A stretch of 48,139 bases of DNA from Gloeocapsopsis crepidinum LEGE 06123 (lineage in GTDB: Bacteria; Cyanobacteriota; Cyanobacteriia; Cyanobacteriales; Chroococcidiopsidaceae), in NCBI RefSeq assembly GCF_015207655.1, contig NZ_JADEWN010000050.1:1-48139 (forward strand), written 5' to 3'. A program made the translations under genes and the position numbers. Shown in pieces: positions 32,301 through 39,265 of the stretch. Each line of letters begins with the position of its first letter. Within the stretch, counting starts at the first letter, position 1. Below the pieces are notes generated by a model. It was not told the DNA's origin. It was given only the letters and a program-made list of their open reading frames with translations, and searched no databases.

Positions 32301-32919
32301 AGCCTACCAGCATCGTACCAGTTGTTTCCATTGTCACCGATACCATCAGGGGACGTCGTTCTCCCTTGCGATGAAACACTGATTCGACTGCATTTAATGC
32401 TGCTTTGATTTGCAGCACATCCTGACAAGTTTCAACAATGAATAAATCAACCCCACCGTCATATAACCCTTCAGCTTGTTCGGCAAAAGCCGCTTGCATC
32501 GTATCAAAGTCGATGTGTCCCAATGTTGGTAATTTGGTTGTGGGTCCCATTGAACCAGCAACAAAGCGGGGTTTTTCTGGAGTAGAAAATTCTGCGGCAA
32601 CTTGAAGCGCGAGTTCTGCTGCTTTTTTGTTTAAATAGTAAGCTTGGTCTGCTAAGTCGTACTCTGCTAGGACAATTGATGCAGCACCAAATGTATCTGT
32701 CTCGATAACATCCGCACCTGCCATTAAAAAGTCACGATGTACCTTGGCAACAGCTTCGGGTTTTGTATGAACTAAATACTCGTTACATCCTTCGTATTGC
32801 GCTCCTCCAAAGTCCTCTGCGCTGAGATTTTGGGTTTGCAAATTTGTTCCCATTGCGCCATCAAAGACGATGACAGGGCGATCGGGACTGTGAAGGCGAG
32901 TCAGAAAAGGGCTGTTCAT
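29380..32919 (-). CDS. metH: Cobalamin-dependent methionine synthase
   Basis: Transfers a methyl group from methyltetrahydrofolate to homocysteine through B12. The 1179 residues contain the full set of modules: the homocysteine/zinc domain (1-320, ligands C228 in L-N-C-A-T and C294-C295 in G-G-C-C-G-T), the pterin-binding domain (about 340-600), the B12 cap and B12-binding domain (about 640-860, with DVHDIG at 735-740 supplying the cobalt-ligand His), and the reactivation domain (about 920-1179, AdoMet-binding). The linker at about 870-915 includes [11 protein letters not shown], encoded by a G-rich intergenic-type repeat (30229-30267). No cobalamin riboswitch was seen upstream. Confidence 0.98.
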   Translation of the reverse strand: MNSPFLTRLHSPDRPVIVFDGAMGTNLQTQNLSAEDFGGAQYEGCNEYLVHTKPEAVAKVHRDFLMAGADVIETDTFGAASIVLAEYDLADQAYYLNKKAAELALQVAAEFSTPEKPRFVAGSMGPTTKLPTLGHIDFDTMQAAFAEQAEGLYDGGVDLFIVETCQDVLQIKAALNAVESVFHRKGERRPLMVSVTMETTGTMLVGSDIGAALTILEPYPIDILGLNCATGPDRMAEHIKYLSQHSPFVVSCIPNAGLPENVGGQAHYRLTPMELRMALMHFIEDLGVQVIGGCCGTRPDHIQQLAEIATTLKPKERHPSYEPAAASIYSAQPYDQDNSFLIIGERLNASGSKKCRELLNAEDWDGLVSMAKGQVREGAHILDVNVDYVGRDGERDMHELVSRLVTNVTLPLMLDSTEWEKMEAGLKVAGGKCLLNSTNYEDGEPRFFKVLELAKQYGAGVVVGTIDEDGMARTAEKKFEIAQRAYNQAVEYGIPPEEIFFDTLALPISTGIEEDRANGKATIEAIRRIREELPGCHVVLGVSNVSFGLNPAARVVLNSMFLHEAMMAGMDAAIVSASKILPLAKIEPEHQELCRKLIYDDRQFDGDICVYDPLAKLTTLFEGATTKRDRTIDESIPIEERLKRHIIDGERIGLEEQLQKALEKYAPLDIINSFLLDGMKVVGELFGSGQMQLPFVLQSAETMKAAVAYLEPLMEKQESGNNSKGTVVIATVKGDVHDIGKNLVDIILSNNGYKVVNLGIKQPVENIIDAYEAHKADCIAMSGLLVKSTAFMKENLEVFNQRGITVPVILGGAALTPKFVYEDCQQTYKGHVVYGKDAFSDLHFMDKLMPAKSQGNWDNLQGFLNGLAKDPQTSQNGHQEPPAENPSPLTPNSSPLPVDTRRSEAVAVDIERPKPPFWGMKILQPEDIAWDELFWYLDLQALIAGQWQFRKPKEQSKEEYQAFLTQKVYPILEHWKQRIVAEKLLHPQVSYGYFPCQAMGNSLIVYAPNHKDTQEVARFEFPRQKSLRRLCIADFFASQESGVIDVFPMQAVTMGNIATEFAQELFAANQYTDYLYFHGLAVQMAEALAEWVHARIRCELGFVAEEPDNIRDVLAQRYRGSRYSFGYPACPNIQDQYKLLELLESDRINLYMDESEQLYPEQSTTAIIAYHPVAKYFSA
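30229..30267. repeat. GGTGAGG tandem repeat within metH
   Basis: Repeats of GGGGTGAG/GGTGAGG heptamers, of the same kind as tracts between genes, occur inside the metH linker and are translated as a Pro/Ser/Leu-rich stretch. Confidence 0.65.
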
Positions 32920-33077
32920 ATATAAATATCGCTAGCAAATGGGACGAACTGTCTGATTGCTGAGAATTAAGTTAAGAATATTCAACTTCTATATATTTTG
33001 CAAAATTTCTGCGCAAGAGGGGGCGATCGCATCGAAATAATTACCTTTTATTACCTAATGTCCTACAAAAACCCATC

Positions 33078-33859
33078 ATGCCTATCTATGATGCGATCGG
33101 TCAATTCTATACTTGCTCTCGCCTTCCAGATGTTCGGATAGTCGATTCGCTAGTACAGTTACTTGCGTTGCATCCAGGAAGTGTTATTGCTGACATTGGT
33201 GCAGGAACAGGTAGCTATAGTAGGATGCTTGCTGAACGCGGATTTAATCTTTATGCGGTCGAACCTTCAGCCGTGATGCGATGTCAATCACTGGCGACAC
33301 CACATCCACAAGTGCAATGGCTGAACAATTACGCTGAAGCAATTCATTTACCTGACGATGCAGTAGATGCTGTTATTTGTCTTCTGGCAATTCACCACTT
33401 CTTTGATCTCAAAAAAGCCTTTTGCGAGATGAACCGGATTGCTAAAAGAAAGTTATTATTCTTACTTTTGACGCGATCGCAGGTGAAAAATTCTGGTTGT
33501 ATGATTATTTCCCTTGTATTCGAGAGTATGACAAACAAGTCTTTTCATCTTTAAAAGACGTCGTATCTCTCCTTAAACAAATGACCCAAGGAATCGTTGA
33601 TGTTTATCCTTTTATGCTGCCACCAGATTTATCAGATGTGTTCTTAGCCGCAGGCTGGAGACGACCTGAAATCTATTTAAATCCTCAAGTTAGAGCAAGT
33701 ATGTCAGCTTTTGCGCTAGCTAATCCTGATGCAGTTCAAACCGGAATAAATCTTCTTCAAGCCGATTTAAATAATGGTCAATGGAATGCAAAATATGGGC
33801 AATTTAAGCAACTTAATCAGTTGGATGTGGGCTATAGATTCTTATGCGCGAAAAAATGA
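33078..33859 (+). pseudogene. Class I SAM-dependent methyltransferase, frameshifted
   Basis: Two overlapping frames together make one methyltransferase of about 260 residues. The first (33078-33554) has the SAM-binding motif D-I-G-A-G-T-G (39-45), V-E-P-S near 64-67 and a motif IV region ending at M-N-R-I-A-K. The second frame then continues V-I-I-L-T-F-D-A-I-A-G-E-K-F-W and on to the stop at 33859. Adding one A to the AAAA at 33444-33447 restores a continuous reading. So a one-base deletion in an A run, or a sequence error there, splits it. No slippery heptamer for programmed shifting was found. The substrate is unknown. Confidence 0.82.
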
Positions 33860-33886
33860 ATTAGAAGTTAATTTCATAACAACAAA

Positions 33887-33915
33887 GGAGTAGGAACATT
33901 TTTCTCTCCTACTCC
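33887..33915 (-). terminator. Terminator for smtA
   Basis: A perfect 9-bp stem GGAGTAGGA (33887-33895) / TCCTACTCC (33907-33915) has an 11-base loop. On the minus strand it is followed by TTTGTTGTT, fitting termination of the metallothionein gene. Confidence 0.65.
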
Positions 33916-33951
33916 CTGTTACTCTACAATGCTTTAGGAACAACTTGAGTC

Positions 33952-34116
33952 TTAGCTGCATCCACAACCACTGTGACCGCAACCTGAACCACTTGTATGA
34001 CCATTAGCACAAGCTTCGCTGCAATAAGGCTTACCGTCTTTCTGGATAGCGTCTTCTAGCGAAACAATACACAAACAATTTTCGCACGCACACTTCATTT
34101 GGGTTACAGTTGTCAT
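33952..34116 (-). CDS. smtA: SmtA-type bacterial metallothionein
   Basis: A 54-residue zinc/cadmium-binding protein. It has nine cysteines (positions 9, 11, 14, 16, 32, 36, 46, 51, 53) in the SmtA order C-x-C-x-x-C-x-C, then Y-C-S-E-A-C, then G-C-G-H-S-G-C-G-C-S, plus two histidines, matching the Synechococcus metallothionein that holds a four-zinc cluster. AGGAG lies upstream of the ATG. A 12-2-12 inverted repeat of the SmtB operator type is 32 bases farther upstream, so expression is probably induced by excess zinc. No smtB repressor gene is next to it in the window. Confidence 0.95.
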   Translation of the reverse strand: MTTVTQMKCACENCLCIVSLEDAIQKDGKPYCSEACANGHTSGSGCGHSGCGCS

Positions 34117-34145
34117 TTTTTTCTCCTAGCTCTGAATATTAATAT

Positions 34146-34171
34146 AACATATGAACAGATATTCATGTATT
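34146..34171 (-). promoter_or_regulatory. Probable SmtB/ArsR-type zinc operator for smtA
   Basis: ATGAACA (34151-34157), GA, TATTCAT (34160-34166) form an imperfect 12-2-12 inverted repeat that agrees at 9 of 12 positions when the outer bases are included. The words ATGAACA and TATTCA match the S1/S2 operator of the Synechococcus smt locus. It lies 35-50 bases before the smtA start. Confidence 0.75.
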
Positions 34172-34217
34172 TTTTAAAAAATTTACAGCAAAAATCTTTG
34201 GTGAACTAGCGATCGCT

Positions 34218-34709
34218 CTAGCGGTAGTTAGTAAACTGCAAAGCTACCGGAAAATCTTCTTGCTTCAGACGTTGCATGACAGCTTGCAAGTCATCCTTTG
34301 TTTTACTCGAAACTCGCACTGCATCGCCCTGAATCGAAGCTTGTACCTTCTTAAATTCATCGCGAATCAGCTTCGAGATTTGCTTACCAATTTCTTGACT
34401 GATGCCTTTTTTTAACTTAATTTCTTGGCGAACACGGTTTCCACTTGCTGATTCAACTTTGCCAAAATCAAAAATCTTCATCGACAATTGACGCTTCGCA
34501 GCTTTCTCTCGCAAGACAGTGTGTACTGACTCTAGAGTAAATTCGCTATCAGTGTTCACTGTGATAACTTCATCGCCAAGTTCCACAGTAGTTTGGGTAT
34601 CTTTTAAGTCATAGCGACTTTTAATGTCCCGTACAGTTTGATCTACCGCATTGACTAACTCTTGACGATCAAAATCACTAACGATATCAAAAGAGTATGT
34701 AGCAGCCAT
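34218..34709 (-). CDS. yajQ: YajQ family nucleotide-binding protein
   Basis: A 163-residue protein of the YajQ (UPF0234) family, two-domain nucleotide or RNA-binding proteins; some members bind cyclic di-GMP. Typical segments are S-F-D-I-V-S-D-F-D near the start, [27 protein letters not shown], and [17 protein letters not shown]. The ATG at 34709 is used; an in-frame TTG six bases upstream is less likely. A tandem AGGGGTC repeat and a dispersed repeat precede it. Confidence 0.93.
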   Translation of the reverse strand: MAATYSFDIVSDFDRQELVNAVDQTVRDIKSRYDLKDTQTTVELGDEVITVNTDSEFTLESVHTVLREKAAKRQLSMKIFDFGKVESASGNRVRQEIKLKKGISQEIGKQISKLIRDEFKKVQASIQGDAVRVSSKTKDDLQAVMQRLKQEDFPVALQFTNYR

Positions 34710-34713
34710 AAGC

Positions 34714-34732
34714 AAGGGGTCAGGGGTCAGGG
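34714..34732. repeat. AGGGGTC tandem repeat
   Basis: Nearly three head-to-tail AGGGGTC units lie just upstream of the YajQ start; the same unit forms the end of pncB at 21094-21120. Confidence 0.65.
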
Positions 34733-34744
34733 TTTGTTGAAGCT

Positions 34745-34887
34745 GGGGGAGACTAGAAGTGTTGAGTGTTGAGTTATGAGTTAAGAAAATTCAAAATAAT
34801 TGCCTCCGGCACCTTTGTTCGCTTTCCAAAACTCAAAACTAAAAATTCAAAACTTTTCACTAACTACTAATCACTATTCACTCGCTC
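34745..34887. repeat. Dispersed intergenic repeat copy
   Basis: It contains GTTGAGTGTTGAGTTATGAG, then the core TGCCTCCGGCACCTTTGTTC starting exactly at 34801, then CTTTCCAAAACTCAAAACTA and an ACTAATCACTATTCACTC tail. This is one of the most complete copies. Confidence 0.8.
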
Positions 34888-35304
34888 CTAATTAGTTTGC
34901 AAAAGACTTAGGACAAATAGAGTACCAGAACAGAGGGAACCGATCGCGAACATGAACGATCGCCCAATAGGAATGTCGGCAACATAAAATACCGAGTACA
35001 GGAAACGAACAATCACGAATGCGATCGCTGCGCCGACGGCTAAGTTAGAATTCACCCCTGTGACATAAGCCATCAAAGCTGCGGCAGCAAAAATCATAAA
35101 GGCTTCAAAAGAATTTTGATGTGCCCACGTTGCCCGTTGTGCATAGGGTGGCAACTTATCAAACATAGCGCGAGGAGCGGCAATATCATAGCCAACTTTT
35201 ACCCGCGCATAACCGACGACTAAGAACGGCAGATAAATTAAGATGACTGCCGCAACAATGCAATATAAAAAGACTACAGAAGCTGGTAGTTGTGAGAAAT
35301 CCAT
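34888..35304 (-). CDS. MAPEG-family membrane protein
   Basis: A 138-residue membrane protein with four predicted transmembrane helices (about 10-32, 64-84, 88-108, 115-135). The MAPEG signature R-A-x-x-A-H-x-N-x-x-E is present as R-A-T-W-A-H-Q-N-S-F-E near 57-67. Eukaryotic MAPEG proteins handle glutathione or eicosanoids; cyanobacterial ones have no assigned substrate. It is the same strand as the DprA-like gene 36 bases upstream, so probably co-transcribed with it. Confidence 0.88.
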   Translation of the reverse strand: MDFSQLPASVVFLYCIVAAVILIYLPFLVVGYARVKVGYDIAAPRAMFDKLPPYAQRATWAHQNSFEAFMIFAAAALMAYVTGVNSNLAVGAAIAFVIVRFLYSVFYVADIPIGRSFMFAIGSLCSGTLFVLSLLQTN

Positions 35305-35340
35305 ATTTTACCAGTTGAAAAGAGCGAATAACTAACAGCC

Positions 35341-35868
35341 TTAGTCTAAATAAAATAGCGTCACTACCTTGCGCTGATCCTCTGCCTCTTGGCAAGTTTG
35401 TAGCAAAGTACGGCTATCGTGAAACGCAAAGCAAATCAACTGCTGACAGCGCGAGATAATTTCTTGGTTACAGATAGCACTAGCTTCTGCCAAAGACAAA
35501 TTGTCATTGCTGGGGTTTTCTACTAAGTGCATTACTTGCTCAAGCTGTTGTCGTGACTCCAGTGGTTGGCGTTCTAGACTTTGAGGAAGAATGACCGTTA
35601 ATAAATTAGCATCAGCCCGCATTGCACCTCGGATCGCAGCAGAGTTCGTTCCAGTTGCGCCAGAGGTGATCAATCGATTGCCAGATAAAACGAGGGCATA
35701 ACTCATCATTTCGATCAGATGCTGATGAGTAAGGGGAACATGACGAGAACCTAATAAGGCGATTCGCTTAGCACCTGTTTGCTGAATCGTTGCTAGTTCT
35801 TGCGCTAAGGTGTCAACGTTGTTGACGAGATCTATAGACTGACTCAAAGACGGAATCAGATTAAACAA
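35341..35868 (-). CDS. DprA-like Rossmann-fold protein (DNA recombination-mediator-like)
   Basis: A 175-residue protein with the DprA/LOG-type Rossmann core: I-A-L-L-G-S-R near 36-42, then L-I-T-S-G-A-T-G-T-N-S-A-A-I-R-G near 66-81, and the C-terminal strand I-C-F-A-F-H-D. It is much shorter than full DprA and lacks the winged helix, so only the fold and nucleotide/ssDNA-type binding are implied. The start appears to be TTG, since in-frame stops lie just upstream and no ATG or GTG precedes the conserved region. Confidence 0.75.
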   Translation of the reverse strand: MFNLIPSLSQSIDLVNNVDTLAQELATIQQTGAKRIALLGSRHVPLTHQHLIEMMSYALVLSGNRLITSGATGTNSAAIRGAMRADANLLTVILPQSLERQPLESRQQLEQVMHLVENPSNDNLSLAEASAICNQEIISRCQQLICFAFHDSRTLLQTCQEAEDQRKVVTLFYLD

Positions 35869-35910
35869 CCTAGCTATTCTAGCAGACAGCGCGATCGCAG
35901 TTATTTACGA

Positions 35911-36441
35911 TTAACGAAGTATTTCAATTGCGCGATCGCACCAAGCCACCCAGTCGGTTTCATAACTAATACCTTTAAGCAGCGTTAGATAATGAAACTT
36001 CTCGGCTAAAGACAGCGTTTGTAGATTTTGGAAGTACCGCTGTTCTAGAGTTTTGTATATCGATAACTTCTCTAAATGCGCTTGGCGATGCTGCTGTAAC
36101 TCATCCAAAATTATTTTTGGGGAAGCTATATAACCTGCAAAGATTTTTACTAAAAGATCGTCTTTAATTGCTGCTGGCTCACAAGGTTGAGCGATCCACG
36201 CTTGCAGTTCTTGTTTCCCTGCTTCGGTAATGTAGTACAGCTTTTTATCAGGACGTCCTTCTTGCGGAATGATTTCACCACTCAGCCAACCTTGCTTTTC
36301 GAGTTTCGATAACTCCCGATAAATTTGTTGATGACTGGCTGCCCAAAAGAACCCTACAGAACCATCGAATTGCTTTGCTAAGTCGTAACCACTATTGGGG
36401 CAATCAACCAGAACTGCCAAAATTGCGTGTGCTAAAGCCAT
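35911..36441 (-). CDS. PadR-family transcriptional regulator
   Basis: A 176-residue DNA-binding regulator. The N-terminal winged helix spans about 1-85, with A-I-L-A-V-L, then S-G-Y-D-L-A-K, then H-Q-Q-I-Y-R-E-L-S-K-L-E-K-Q-G-W-L and G-R-P-D-K-K-L-Y-Y-I-T-E-A-G-K, all hallmarks of PadR. The C-terminal helical half is for dimerisation and ligand binding. The ATG at 36441 is chosen with AAGGAA upstream; a longer frame begins at 36501 but would read through the operator. It is divergent from the DUF4188 gene, and a palindrome between them overlaps the latter's promoter, suggesting repression of both. Confidence 0.9.
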   Translation of the reverse strand: MALAHAILAVLVDCPNSGYDLAKQFDGSVGFFWAASHQQIYRELSKLEKQGWLSGEIIPQEGRPDKKLYYITEAGKQELQAWIAQPCEPAAIKDDLLVKIFAGYIASPKIILDELQQHRQAHLEKLSIYKTLEQRYFQNLQTLSLAEKFHYLTLLKGISYETDWVAWCDRAIEILR

Positions 36442-36453
36442 GAAATTATTTCC

Positions 36454-36481
36454 TTGACATATGCAAACAGTTGCATATAAT
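36454..36481 (+). promoter_or_regulatory. Promoter of the DUF4188 gene with embedded PadR-type operator
   Basis: TTGACA (36454-36459) and TATAAT (36476-36481) match sigma-70, spacing 16. A perfect palindrome ATATGCAA-ACAG-TTGCATAT (36459-36478) fills the spacer, and a third half-site ATATGCAA lies at 36486-36493. PadR proteins bind such sites; binding here would block polymerase. Confidence 0.8.
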
Positions 36482-36622
36482 TTATATATGCAACTAAACA
36501 CATATTAAATTAATTGCACAAAAAATCTCCAGTTGGGTATGATTTGCGTTCATATACGTTATCAGCACCTGACGAGTTAAGCGAATTGTTTGTAAAACCT
36601 TGCAATACAACGGAAGATAGTC

Positions 36623-37120
36623 ATGGTTCAAATCATGCCAGGGCGCTTTACAGCGCAAGTTGACGAACCCTTTGTCGTATTTCTGATTGGAATGCGAATT
36701 AATCAATTCTTCGCTTTTTCCAAATGGATTCCCACAGCACGGGCAATGGCACCAATGCTGAATACGCTTTACCAACATCCAGAAAAAGGATTTTTAGGCG
36801 GAGAAAACTTTTTCTATTGGCGGGGTGCTGGGCTAATTCAATACTGGCGCTCGTTTGAGGATTTAGAGCGTTTTGCCAGGAATCCTGCTGATCCTCATCT
36901 AGCGGCATGGCAACATTTTAGTCGCGCCATAGGGAACGATGGCAGTGTAGGAATTTGGCACGAAACTTACCTGATTGAACCTGGTAACTATAAAGCCATT
37001 TATGGCAATATGCCAATATTTGGCTTAGCCAGTGCAACTAAGCATGTTCCAATTACAGGACGCAGAGAAAATGCACGGCAACAGTTAAAAACCGATCAAT
37101 CTACTTCCACTACTTCATGA
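36623..37120 (+). CDS. DUF4188 domain protein (monooxygenase-like fold)
   Basis: A 165-residue cytoplasmic protein of the DUF4188 family: M-P-G-R-F-T-A at the start, F-V-V-F-L-I-G-M-R-I-N near 18-28, Y-W-R near 65-67, Y-W-R-S-F-E-D-L near 74-81, A-W-Q-H-F near 94-98, and H-E-T-Y near 112-115. The family is related to small dimeric heme or aldoxime-dehydratase-like folds; no reaction is known. It is divergent from PadR and carries a PadR-type operator, so it is probably induced by a small aromatic or stress ligand. The 3' end overlaps the convergent gene by 11 bases. Confidence 0.8.
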   Translation: MVQIMPGRFTAQVDEPFVVFLIGMRINQFFAFSKWIPTARAMAPMLNTLYQHPEKGFLGGENFFYWRGAGLIQYWRSFEDLERFARNPADPHLAAWQHFSRAIGNDGSVGIWHETYLIEPGNYKAIYGNMPIFGLASATKHVPITGRRENARQQLKTDQSTSTTS

Positions 37121-38234
37121 GATTCTGAGGCAATGCCACTGCAGGCTTTAAGTCTAATTGCGACAACAAGCGCTCGATATCAAAATGCTCCTGCATCAAC
37201 TCGCGGATACATTGTACTTTAATCGGTTCATGCAGACGGACTTGTCCAAAAGTGCGATCAATAATTTCTACTGTCGAGAGTGTATCGAGATCGACCGACA
37301 AAATGGGAATTTCTAGTTCCTCAGCTTTGGAAAGAATAAATGGTGGTGGTGGTAGTTGTCCCGTTAAAATTAAACATTGCGTCGAACTTTCCAAAGCAGC
37401 AAGTTGAATTTCGACGCGATCGCCACCTGTTACCACTGCCAGGTTCTGCCGTCTGCGGAAATATTTTAGTGCCGCATTGACATTCATAGCGCCAATTGCC
37501 AGACTTTCTACCATTAAATCCAGGCGATCGGGACGACACAATACTTCTGCACCTAAGTGCTGAACAAGTTCAGCGACGCTGACGCTCCGCAATAAATTAT
37601 TTTTTGGTAGTGTTCCCAAGACTGGAACACCTTGTTTTTCCAAAAATGAGCGGACTTCTGTATTAACAGTCTCCATCTGTTCTGGAGCAATATCATTGAT
37701 TAAGAGACCAATTAAGCGATCGCCCAAGCGCTGCTTCGCCGATAAAAGTGCCTCTACTAAAAACACTGGTTTGTATCGTGCGACAAGCAGTACTTTCGCA
37801 TCAACAACTTCAGCAATCTCTAGTAAGCTTAAACCAAATAAGCTGCCTTCTTCTAAAGTACCTGGACCTTCAAGTAGCACCAAATCTCCCTTTGACTGCA
37901 GATATTGTGTTGCAGCCGATTGGTAATCATTTGTATCTTCACCGCGCAGGCGCTTTTGAATGTTTGCTTCATTTAAAGTCAGGAGCGATGGTAACAGTTT
38001 GTTTTCTGGTAGCTGAAGTATTTGGTTAATAAACTGAACATCTGCGTCAATCAGCGATTCATCAGAGTCATTCATCCAATTACCCAAAGGTTTGCCATAG
38101 GCAATATCGAGTTTTGAATCCTTTAGCTGATCGGATAACCCCAGCACTGTTGCCGACTTACCGCTGTAAGCTTCCATTGATCCAATCAGCAAGTACTTAG
38201 CATTCGGCACGTCCCCACTCCCTAAACTCAACAT
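37110..38234 (-). CDS. BioD-like/DRTGG-domain protein (phosphotransacetylase N-terminal type)
   Basis: A 374-residue protein. The N-terminal part is a P-loop dethiobiotin-synthetase-like domain (about 10-210): M-E-A-Y-S-G-K-S-A-T near 19-28 as Walker A, L-V-L-L-E-G-P-G-T near 117-125, and V-L-L-V-A-R-Y near 148-154. The C-terminal 150 residues match the DRTGG region (N-A-A-L-K-Y-F-R-R-R, then A-V-V-T-G-G-D-R near 264-271). This pair occurs at the N-terminus of Pta in some bacteria and as a stand-alone protein in cyanobacteria. Catalysis is not established; a sensory role is possible. Confidence 0.8.
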   Translation of the reverse strand: MLSLGSGDVPNAKYLLIGSMEAYSGKSATVLGLSDQLKDSKLDIAYGKPLGNWMNDSDESLIDADVQFINQILQLPENKLLPSLLTLNEANIQKRLRGEDTNDYQSAATQYLQSKGDLVLLEGPGTLEEGSLFGLSLLEIAEVVDAKVLLVARYKPVFLVEALLSAKQRLGDRLIGLLINDIAPEQMETVNTEVRSFLEKQGVPVLGTLPKNNLLRSVSVAELVQHLGAEVLCRPDRLDLMVESLAIGAMNVNAALKYFRRRQNLAVVTGGDRVEIQLAALESSTQCLILTGQLPPPPFILSKAEELEIPILSVDLDTLSTVEIIDRTFGQVRLHEPIKVQCIRELMQEHFDIERLLSQLDLKPAVALPQNLMK

Positions 38235-38377
38235 TTTGCCGCACGCGACTTTTATTATTTATATATTCTAGGTTGAACATGCTATTTGATAAGACTCATC
38301 AGCAGTTCTTGTAGTTTGAGGGTAGACGGCTAACAGATTGGAAGTTTAAGTTACAAAATGAAGTAAGATTTTCTGAT

Positions 38378-38752
38378 CTAATCGTCGAAGCGGAGTAGTT
38401 TTCGGTAAAAACCCTTAGAGAAATCAACTGTATTAGTCCGTTTGAAATGTAAAATCGTCTCGATCAGAAAGTCTACGAGTTCCGAACTAGACATCATCAC
38501 CTCATAACTGAGATCTGCCTTACCGTCGAACTGCATTCGATAGCGAGTTAAATCGGCAGGTAGAGTAGAAACGTTCCAAGTCGCAACAAAAGGAATATCA
38601 TCACCACCTTCTATATTGCGCTGTCCTTGAAGCACTCCTTGTTTGTAAAGACTAATTGCTAAGGGGAGTGTATTGCGTTTATTGCCCTGAAAATACGGTT
38701 GATAAACTCTGACTTCTTGCAAAACAGCAGGTTGTAGTTGCTCAATTGACAT
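38378..38752 (-). CDS. EbsA-like protein (type IV pilus / biofilm self-suppression)
   Basis: A 124-residue cytoplasmic protein starting M-S-I-E-Q-L-Q-P-A. Recognisable features are Y-x-P-Y-F-Q-G-N-K-R-N-T-L-P-L-A-I-S-L-Y, then I-P-F-V-A-T-W-N-V-S-T-L-P-A-D-L-T, then F-L-I-E-T-I-L-H-F-K-R-T. From memory this matches EbsA, a cyanobacteria-specific partner of the type IV pilus machinery that restrains biofilm formation in Synechococcus. The ATG at 38752 is chosen on similarity; a longer frame from 38800 adds hydrophobic residues. There are no pilus genes adjacent in this window. Confidence 0.65.
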   Translation of the reverse strand: MSIEQLQPAVLQEVRVYQPYFQGNKRNTLPLAISLYKQGVLQGQRNIEGGDDIPFVATWNVSTLPADLTRYRMQFDGKADLSYEVMMSSSELVDFLIETILHFKRTNTVDFSKGFYRKLLRFDD

Positions 38753-39265
38753 ATTGGGATTGTGAAAATATTTATACGTGGCAATAAGGAGTAAAAACAA
38801 TAAAATTAGCTCCTACGCCTAGTATTCCCAAATATTGAGCTTCTGTAGCACGGGTGTGTGGAGTAATAAGTTATGAGTTTAAGAGGGTTGATAAAATTTT
38901 TCAATAAATGCCTCCGGCACCTTTCTTCGCTTTCCAAAACTCGCGCATTCAAAACTCAACATTAACCAAAGCACCACTAACACTTCCCCCTTGCTCCTCT
39001 CAATGTCGGGTACAATAGGGCTGCACTTGCTTTTATTGGAGCTAAGAAAAATTGCATTGAAATTCGTGCTTCAGCGGTTGTTGCAGCAATCGCGATTTTT
39101 CCTGACAACAAAATCTGTTTCTGATGCTAGCGCTACCATACTCGGTCTGAGACAATTAGGTAACGCAAGACAAAGTTACGTTGAGACGTCAGTATGCATG
39201 ATATTAAGGCAATCCTAGCTTCTTTAAAGTGTGTAAATAAATTCTGGTGGTTGATCAAGTAAATT
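38753..39265. other. Intergenic region upstream of mgdA
   Basis: Contains a dispersed repeat copy (38868-38985). The remaining 280 bases carry no recognisable gene; a 75-codon frame at 38991-39218 lacks a ribosome site. A -10-like TACAAT is at 39011-39016, with no good -35. Confidence 0.5.
38868..38985. repeat. Dispersed intergenic repeat copy
   Basis: GTTATGAGTTTAAGAGG, then the core TGCCTCCGGCACCTTTCTTC starting at 38909, then CTTTCCAAAACTCGCGCATTC and CAAAGCACCACTAACACT. Close to the copy at 26531, including the CCAAAGC(G/A)CCACTAA tail. Confidence 0.8.

Noticed and set aside
32920-33077. Cobalamin riboswitch upstream of metH
   Set aside because: The 158-base region has none of the conserved B12-box words I looked for and is too short for a full B12 aptamer plus expression platform.
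33440-33560. Programmed -1 frameshift in the methyltransferase gene
   Set aside because: No X-XXY-YYZ slippery heptamer in the right phase; the A4 run explains the shift as a one-base loss.
34117-34217. A divergent smtB repressor next to smtA
   Set aside because: The neighbouring gene is YajQ; the 100-base region contains the operator but no open frame for a regulator.
36494-36778. A 94-codon minus-strand frame opposite the start of the DUF4188 gene
   Set aside because: It lies over the DUF4188 coding start and its own promoter region; the opposite-strand gene has family motifs and a promoter.
38991-39218. A 75-codon frame before mgdA
   Set aside because: No ribosome site and no recognisable protein pattern; the start lies in the repeat tail.
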